From Cyanobacteria bacterium HKST-UBA02 (GTDB lineage Bacteria > Cyanobacteriota > Vampirovibrionia > Obscuribacterales > Obscuribacteraceae), in contig JAGQHH010000254.1 in the NCBI GenBank assembly GCA_020431945.1, positions 1 through 9,338 of the forward strand: a DNA stretch of 9,338 nt, read 5' to 3'. The notes under the pieces were generated by a model that worked only from the letters and a program-made list of their open reading frames with translations, was not told where the DNA came from and ran no database searches. The position numbers were made by a program, and so were the translations under genes. Every line of letters begins with the position of its first letter. The stretch's first letter is position 1. Shown here one piece after another: positions 5,259 to 9,338 of the stretch.

Positions 5259-7613
5259 CTACTCTTCGGACCACATGTCGATGACATCCTCATTGAGAGG
5301 CGACTTGTCGACCTTGTCCGAGAGAATCTGAATCGGTTTGGTCAGATGCTCGCGCAATTCGGCAAGACCCGGCGTGGTTATCCGGTCGCACTCCCAGAGC
5401 CCGATGGAGCGCAGCTTCTTGAGCCCGTAGAGGGAGGGAAGGTCGTTGTCGTCGAAAAGGCCGTGAGAGATATAGAGAACCGAAAGCTCTTTCAAAGTAC
5501 CGATAGCCTTGAGATCCTCGGAGCCCAGGTTACAATTGTAGAGATTGAGAACCAGCAGTTTCTTGAGCAATCGCAGTGGAACGAAATCACCCTCTTTCAG
5601 GGCCGGGCTGCCCAGGCTCATGCGCTCCAGTCGAGGCATCGCTCGGCAGATCATGGACACGCCGGCGCCATCGACAGAGCTGCAGTTCCTCAAAAACAGC
5701 CCCCGCAGCCTCTTCATCCCGGAAAGCTGCACCAGACCGGCATTGGTTATCCCTGTGCCCTCGATGAAGACGAACTCCAGGGCCGGCATGGATCTGAGAT
5801 AGGTGGCGCTCTGGTCCGAAATTCCTGTGGAGGTGAGCGCCAAGGCTTGCAGACCCGGAATACCGATAAGACTCTTCACCCCTTCATCGGTAACCTTCTT
5901 GCAGTGATCGAGATCGAGGATAGATAGCGATTTCAGGCCCGCAAGAGTGCTCAGAGAATCGTCATCGACATTGGTATAAGAAAGACGCAGGACCTCGAGA
6001 TGCTTGAACCGCTTCAGGCCTTCGAGGGTCTTCAAATTTAGGCGATTTTGAGAAAGCAACATACCGTGTATCGGGCTATCGCAGAGAAAATGCAGACCGG
6101 ACCCGTCGATCTCATCCGCAGAGAGATCGAGAAAGACCTTCTCCTTGCCCCGCAATAGCTCCGCCACATCCTCGAGTTCCGCGTCTTTGAGAGTGCCTCC
6201 TTCGCCGATGGGGCGGATCATCTCATTCTTGTCCGGGCTCAATTCGTTGAAGTCGGTATTTTCCACGGTAAGACGGACCACAGATTTCTTCCTCGCCGGC
6301 GCCGGCGATGCCTCGGTCGAGACACCCGGGTCTGCGTTACCGGCGTCTCTGGAGAAGCTGAAATAGAAAAGAATGCCCAGAATTAGAAGAAGTGCCGCCC
6401 CGCACGCCGTCATCATCGGACTGAGGCGAAACCCCCGCCGCGCCGGAAGCTCGGACTCGGCGTCTTCGGCACCGGAGAGAGCCATAAGCGCATTCCGGAG
6501 CTGATCTACAGACTGATATCGATCATCCTGGCTCTTGGCCAGACAGGTGGCGACTATCTCCTCCAGATCGCCGGATACTGGTCCTTCGAGCAGGCTTGAT
6601 ACCAGAGGCGGTTCGACTGCGGCATGCATCGAAAGCATCTCGAGAGGGCTCTCAGCCTCGAAAGGCGGGCGACCGGTGAGCAGCTCGAAAAGCACGCAGC
6701 CGAGGCTGTACACTTCGGAGCGGGCATCGTACTCGAGTCCGCTCGCCTGATCCGGGCTCATATATGCCGGTGTCCCGGCCAGGGTTCGGCCCTGCCCCGG
6801 CGAACCTTCTTCTTGCCTCAGCCGGGCCACTCCGAAATCGATCAATCTCACCCCGAGACCGCTCTCCTCATCGCTCACAAGAAGAATATTGCTCGGCTTC
6901 ACATCCCGATGATAGATCCCCGCCCGATGAGCGAAGGCGAGCGCCTGGCAGACCTGATCCATGACAAAGCAAGCATCCTCGGCGGTCATCGCTCCGTGCT
7001 CGTCGAGATACTGCTCCATGGTGACACCGGGCACATATTCGAGCACCATATATGGTAGCTCGCCCTGACTGGCGCCGAAGTCGAGGATCGAAACGATACA
7101 GGCGTGCTGCAGCTTGCTCAGAGCCCGGGCTTCTTCCTGGAAAGCAAGCAGCTCGTTGGCGGAGAGAATGCTGAGCATCTTCACCGCCACTTTCTTATTC
7201 AGAAGCCTGTCCCGGCAAAGATAGACATTCCCGGCGGCACCTTTGCCCACCATTTTCAGGGGCTTGTAACGCTCCACCGGGAACTCTTCTTCAGATAGAG
7301 GCAACTCCTCGGAATCGTCGTCCTCGGTCGCCTCCTCGGAAGAACGGCCCACCGCCTCGACCTCGGTTAGAACCGGATCCGGCACGGGACAGCTGCACAG
7401 ATCATGCCTGAATATATACTGGCTGAGAGTTCCCTGCCTGCCGCAGTTGACCCGCTTGGCGCACTTGCTGCATATATGTACCGAGAGTGACTGGGTGAGG
7501 AAAAGATCCTCCGATCCGCATCGGCAGACAGAAAGCCACTGCGTGATCGAGGCCGGCTGGCTGGCCGTGACTTGCCTGCGGCACTTCGGGCAGAGAGATT
7601 GATCCTGGCTCAC
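5259..7613 (-). CDS. receptor-like Ser/Thr protein kinase with Cys-pair N-terminus and leucine-rich repeats
   Basis: A 784-residue protein. Two Cys-pair modules open it: C8-x2-C11 with C30-x-C32, and C48-x2-C51 with C73-x-C75, spaced like zinc ribbons. An acidic linker (about 91-112) follows. The kinase domain (about 115-380) has the glycine loop GKGAAGNV (123-130), K145 in AVKML, helix-C E161, HRDVKPSN (235-242), DFG (259-261), and SPD at 286-288 where APE is usual. It should be an active RD-type Hanks kinase. A basic stretch (RRGFR) precedes one membrane helix (about 400-420), so the C-terminal half should face outward. Residues 494-760 hold about ten leucine-rich repeats of 24-26 residues with Cys and T/S-D features (LDLDHC...VTDEGV), like AMN1/RNI-type repeats. 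The tail ends with DKSPLNEDVIDM. The start is GTG at 7613-7611, the only sensible one before an in-frame stop at 7640. It follows its paralogue after 17 bases. The likely role is surface sensing coupled to cytoplasmic phosphorylation; ligand and targets are unknown. Confidence 0.93.
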   Translation of the reverse strand: MSQDQSLCPKCRRQVTASQPASITQWLSVCRCGSEDLFLTQSLSVHICSKCAKRVNCGRQGTLSQYIFRHDLCSCPVPDPVLTEVEAVGRSSEEATEDDDSEELPLSEEEFPVERYKPLKMVGKGAAGNVYLCRDRLLNKKVAVKMLSILSANELLAFQEEARALSKLQHACIVSILDFGASQGELPYMVLEYVPGVTMEQYLDEHGAMTAEDACFVMDQVCQALAFAHRAGIYHRDVKPSNILLVSDEESGLGVRLIDFGVARLRQEEGSPGQGRTLAGTPAYMSPDQASGLEYDARSEVYSLGCVLFELLTGRPPFEAESPLEMLSMHAAVEPPLVSSLLEGPVSGDLEEIVATCLAKSQDDRYQSVDQLRNALMALSGAEDAESELPARRGFRLSPMMTACGAALLLILGILFYFSFSRDAGNADPGVSTEASPAPARKKSVVRLTVENTDFNELSPDKNEMIRPIGEGGTLKDAELEDVAELLRGKEKVFLDLSADEIDGSGLHFLCDSPIHGMLLSQNRLNLKTLEGLKRFKHLEVLRLSYTNVDDDSLSTLAGLKSLSILDLDHCKKVTDEGVKSLIGIPGLQALALTSTGISDQSATYLRSMPALEFVFIEGTGITNAGLVQLSGMKRLRGLFLRNCSSVDGAGVSMICRAMPRLERMSLGSPALKEGDFVPLRLLKKLLVLNLYNCNLGSEDLKAIGTLKELSVLYISHGLFDDNDLPSLYGLKKLRSIGLWECDRITTPGLAELREHLTKPIQILSDKVDKSPLNEDVIDMWSEE

Positions 7614-7623
7614 AGTCGGGTCT

Positions 7624-7629
7624 ACCTTA
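7624..7629 (-). promoter_or_regulatory. ribosome binding site supporting the GTG start of the second kinase
   Basis: The minus strand reads TAAGGT at 7629-7624, matching part of the consensus TAAGGAGGT, with about 10 bases to the GTG at 7613. It lies in the 17-base gap after the TAA stop of the upstream kinase, so the two kinase genes are very likely on one transcript. The spacing is slightly long, but no ATG is available nearby. Confidence 0.5.
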
Positions 7630-7630
7630 C

Positions 7631-9338
7631 TTATTGATCAGCAAACATTTCAACAACATCTTGATTGAAAGGAGACTTGTCGCTGCTCTCGGACAGAATT
7701 CTGGTATTTGGTGGCAGATGCTTTCTCAATTCGACAAGACCGTCGCTGGTGATATTCTTGCATTCCCAGAACCCAATATGACGGATATTCTTGAGGCCGT
7801 ACAGACTCTTCAGATCCCGGTCGGCGAACTCCCCTTTTGAAAGATATAGAACACCCAGCTGCGGAAGCGCGCCGATCGCTTTCAGGTCTGCCGGTCCGAT
7901 GCGACAGTTCAGGAGATTGAGGTCGTACAGGTTTTTCAGAGCTGCAACCGGCTCGAGATAGCCCGGACCGATTGCGGGCCCGCCAAGGCTGAGAGCGGTG
8001 AGCCAGGGCATGCTCCGGCAGATCATCGCAAATCCCCTGGCGGAGACATTCTTGCAATTACGCAAATAGAGCATTTTTATGTTCCGGCAATGGCTGATTT
8101 TCGCAAGACCCTCATCAGTCACCCCCGTATCCTCGACAACAATCGAACACAGCTTCGGAATAGCTGCCAGGGTCTTCAGGCTCTCATCAGTGATTGCGGT
8201 ACTTCGCAAAATGATCGAGCTGACGGCAGGAAGCGCCTCGAGATAGGCTACGCCCCTGTCGGTAAACCCTTTGCAACCATCCAGATCGAGCGCCTCGAGG
8301 GTGCGAATCCGGGAAATCACTTTAAGAGCATCATCGTTCAGATTGGTCTGGGCAAGCTTGAGGATCCGAAGATGCTTAAAAGAGCAAAGAGTGCTCAAAC
8401 AATCGAGATCGAGATTGTTTTGAGAAAGGATTAGATAAGATACTGGATGCTTGCTTAGAAAATGAAAACCTGATCCATGTACATTCGAATTCGACAGATC
8501 GAGACGAATCGACCCTTCCTTTGCAAGAATTTCAGCAACCTCTTCGAGCTCCGCGTCACTGAGCGTGCCGCCTTCGCCAATCGGCCGCAAAGAATAATTC
8601 CTAGTGCCGAATTGCTCGTTGAAATCAGCAGTCTCCTTGCTCATCTGAACCCTGTGGACCGGCTTCACATCCGATCGCGCGCCGGTGGTCCCGGGCTTGC
8701 TGCTCGATAGACCGAACCAGGCTGACGAGATGAAAACGACCCCGATAACGGCCACGGCTGTCGCCAGTATGAGCGGCAGGGGGCGCCTTTCCGGAGGGTT
8801 CTCGTCTTCGCCGGAATCGCACTCCGAGAGCGCCGCAAGCGCCTCGCGAAGCTGACCGATAGACTGAAAGCGCTCCTCTCTGTCTTTGGCCAGACAGGTG
8901 GCGATAATCTCTTCCAGATCGCCGGGCAGTTGAGCACCGATCAGGCTCGATACCAGCGGTGGTTCGCGATTGGCATGCATGGAGATCATCTCCAGAGGGC
9001 TTTCCGCCTCGAATGGCGGTCGTCCGGTGAGGAGCTCGAAGAGCACGCAACCGAGACTGTAGACCTCGGACCGGGCATCGTATCCGAGCCCGCCGGCCTG
9101 GTCGGGGCTCATATAGGCCGGGGTTCCGGCAAGAGTGCGACCCTGCTCCAGGACTTCGCTTCCCTCACCGGGGGACTCATCCCGCCTTACTCTGGCCACT
9201 CCGAAATCGATCAGTCTCACCCCGAGACCGTTCTCCTCGTCGCTCACAAGTAGAATATTGCTCGGCTTCACATCGCGGTGAAAGATCCCCTCCCGGTGAG
9301 CGCAGGCAAGAGCCTGGCAAACTTGATCCAGGACGAAG
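7631..9338 (-). CDS. receptor-like Ser/Thr protein kinase with leucine-rich repeats, N-terminus cut by the window edge
   Basis: The open frame continues to the right edge: 22 codons (reading FVLDQVCQALACAH, then REGIFHRD) precede the GTG at 9271, which is the Val of HRDVKPSN and not a start. In all 568 residues are visible. They begin in kinase subdomain VIa. HRD is at 20-22, DFG at 44-46 and SPD in place of APE near 76-78; the glycine loop and catalytic Lys lie outside. A basic residue pair (ERRP) precedes a membrane helix at about 187-206. After a short linker come about ten leucine-rich repeats with the Cys-type signature (LDLDGC...FTDRGV) and the tail DKSPFNQDVVEM. It is a tandem paralogue of the next gene. 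In a 67-residue stretch covering the activation loop and helix F region only about five residues differ, while in the last 95 residues of repeats about 54 match. Whether it shares the Cys-pair N-terminus cannot be seen. The role is presumably the same kind of outside sensing with a different ligand surface. Confidence 0.92.
   Translation of the reverse strand, partial: FVLDQVCQALACAHREGIFHRDVKPSNILLVSDEENGLGVRLIDFGVARVRRDESPGEGSEVLEQGRTLAGTPAYMSPDQAGGLGYDARSEVYSLGCVLFELLTGRPPFEAESPLEMISMHANREPPLVSSLIGAQLPGDLEEIIATCLAKDREERFQSIGQLREALAALSECDSGEDENPPERRPLPLILATAVAVIGVVFISSAWFGLSSSKPGTTGARSDVKPVHRVQMSKETADFNEQFGTRNYSLRPIGEGGTLSDAELEEVAEILAKEGSIRLDLSNSNVHGSGFHFLSKHPVSYLILSQNNLDLDCLSTLCSFKHLRILKLAQTNLNDDALKVISRIRTLEALDLDGCKGFTDRGVAYLEALPAVSSIILRSTAITDESLKTLAAIPKLCSIVVEDTGVTDEGLAKISHCRNIKMLYLRNCKNVSARGFAMICRSMPWLTALSLGGPAIGPGYLEPVAALKNLYDLNLLNCRIGPADLKAIGALPQLGVLYLSKGEFADRDLKSLYGLKNIRHIGFWECKNITSDGLVELRKHLPPNTRILSESSDKSPFNQDVVEMFADQ

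Noticed and set aside
679..8296. About 12 copies of CTCGAG spread over the window, several times the chance number
   Set aside because: All are within coding sequence and often read as CTC GAG (Leu-Glu) or adjacent favoured codons. Codon preference explains them and no spacing pattern is visible.
9205..9271. GTG at 9271 as the start of the right-hand kinase
   Set aside because: This Val belongs to the catalytic HRDVKPSN motif, and the frame stays open with matching kinase sequence to the window edge, so the gene is simply cut.

Overview
The window holds six protein genes and one cut tRNA, all on the minus strand, so transcription runs from high to low coordinates. I see no insertion sequence, CRISPR array, integrase or phage gene. 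Coding is dense with short gaps, and the base composition looks moderately GC-rich and even. The organism cannot be named from this alone. Large Ser/Thr kinases carrying leucine-rich repeats, a degenerate GGDEF response regulator, a DUF309 protein resembling cyanobacterial ones and a cyanobacteria-like tRNA-Pro 5' end would fit a non-photosynthetic Cyanobacteriota lineage (Melainabacteria/Vampirovibrionia, for example Obscuribacterales). This is a low-confidence inference, and other kinase-rich phyla such as Planctomycetota remain possible.

Right part (5259-9338): two tandem paralogous receptor-like Ser/Thr kinases. The right-hand one loses its N-terminus at the window edge. The complete one has two Cys-pair modules that look like zinc ribbons, an acidic linker, a kinase domain with the main catalytic motifs, one membrane helix and an array of Cys-type leucine-rich repeats predicted to lie outside the cytoplasmic membrane. 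The kinase halves are nearly identical while the repeat halves have diverged, as expected of sensors that changed ligand but kept their output.

Middle part (1153-5106, preceded by a promoter candidate around 5187-5216): a tightly packed cassette of a polytopic transporter, a hydantoinase A/5-oxoprolinase-type ASKHA ATPase and a small DUF309 protein. The first two overlap by ATGA and the third follows after 16 bases. The layout suggests uptake of a small carboxylate or cyclic amide followed by ATP-dependent ring opening. The usual HyuB partner subunit is not present. The transporter's start codon cannot be settled: the nearest ATG cuts into what looks like the first membrane helix, and the frame upstream of it is interrupted by one TGA.

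Left part (1-1022): a response regulator whose GGDEF domain has lost its catalytic signature but keeps an RxxD motif at the c-di-GMP inhibitory-site position, so it may read c-di-GMP rather than make it. After a short gap with two weak hairpins comes the 5' end of a tRNA, probably tRNA-Pro, which runs off the left edge.
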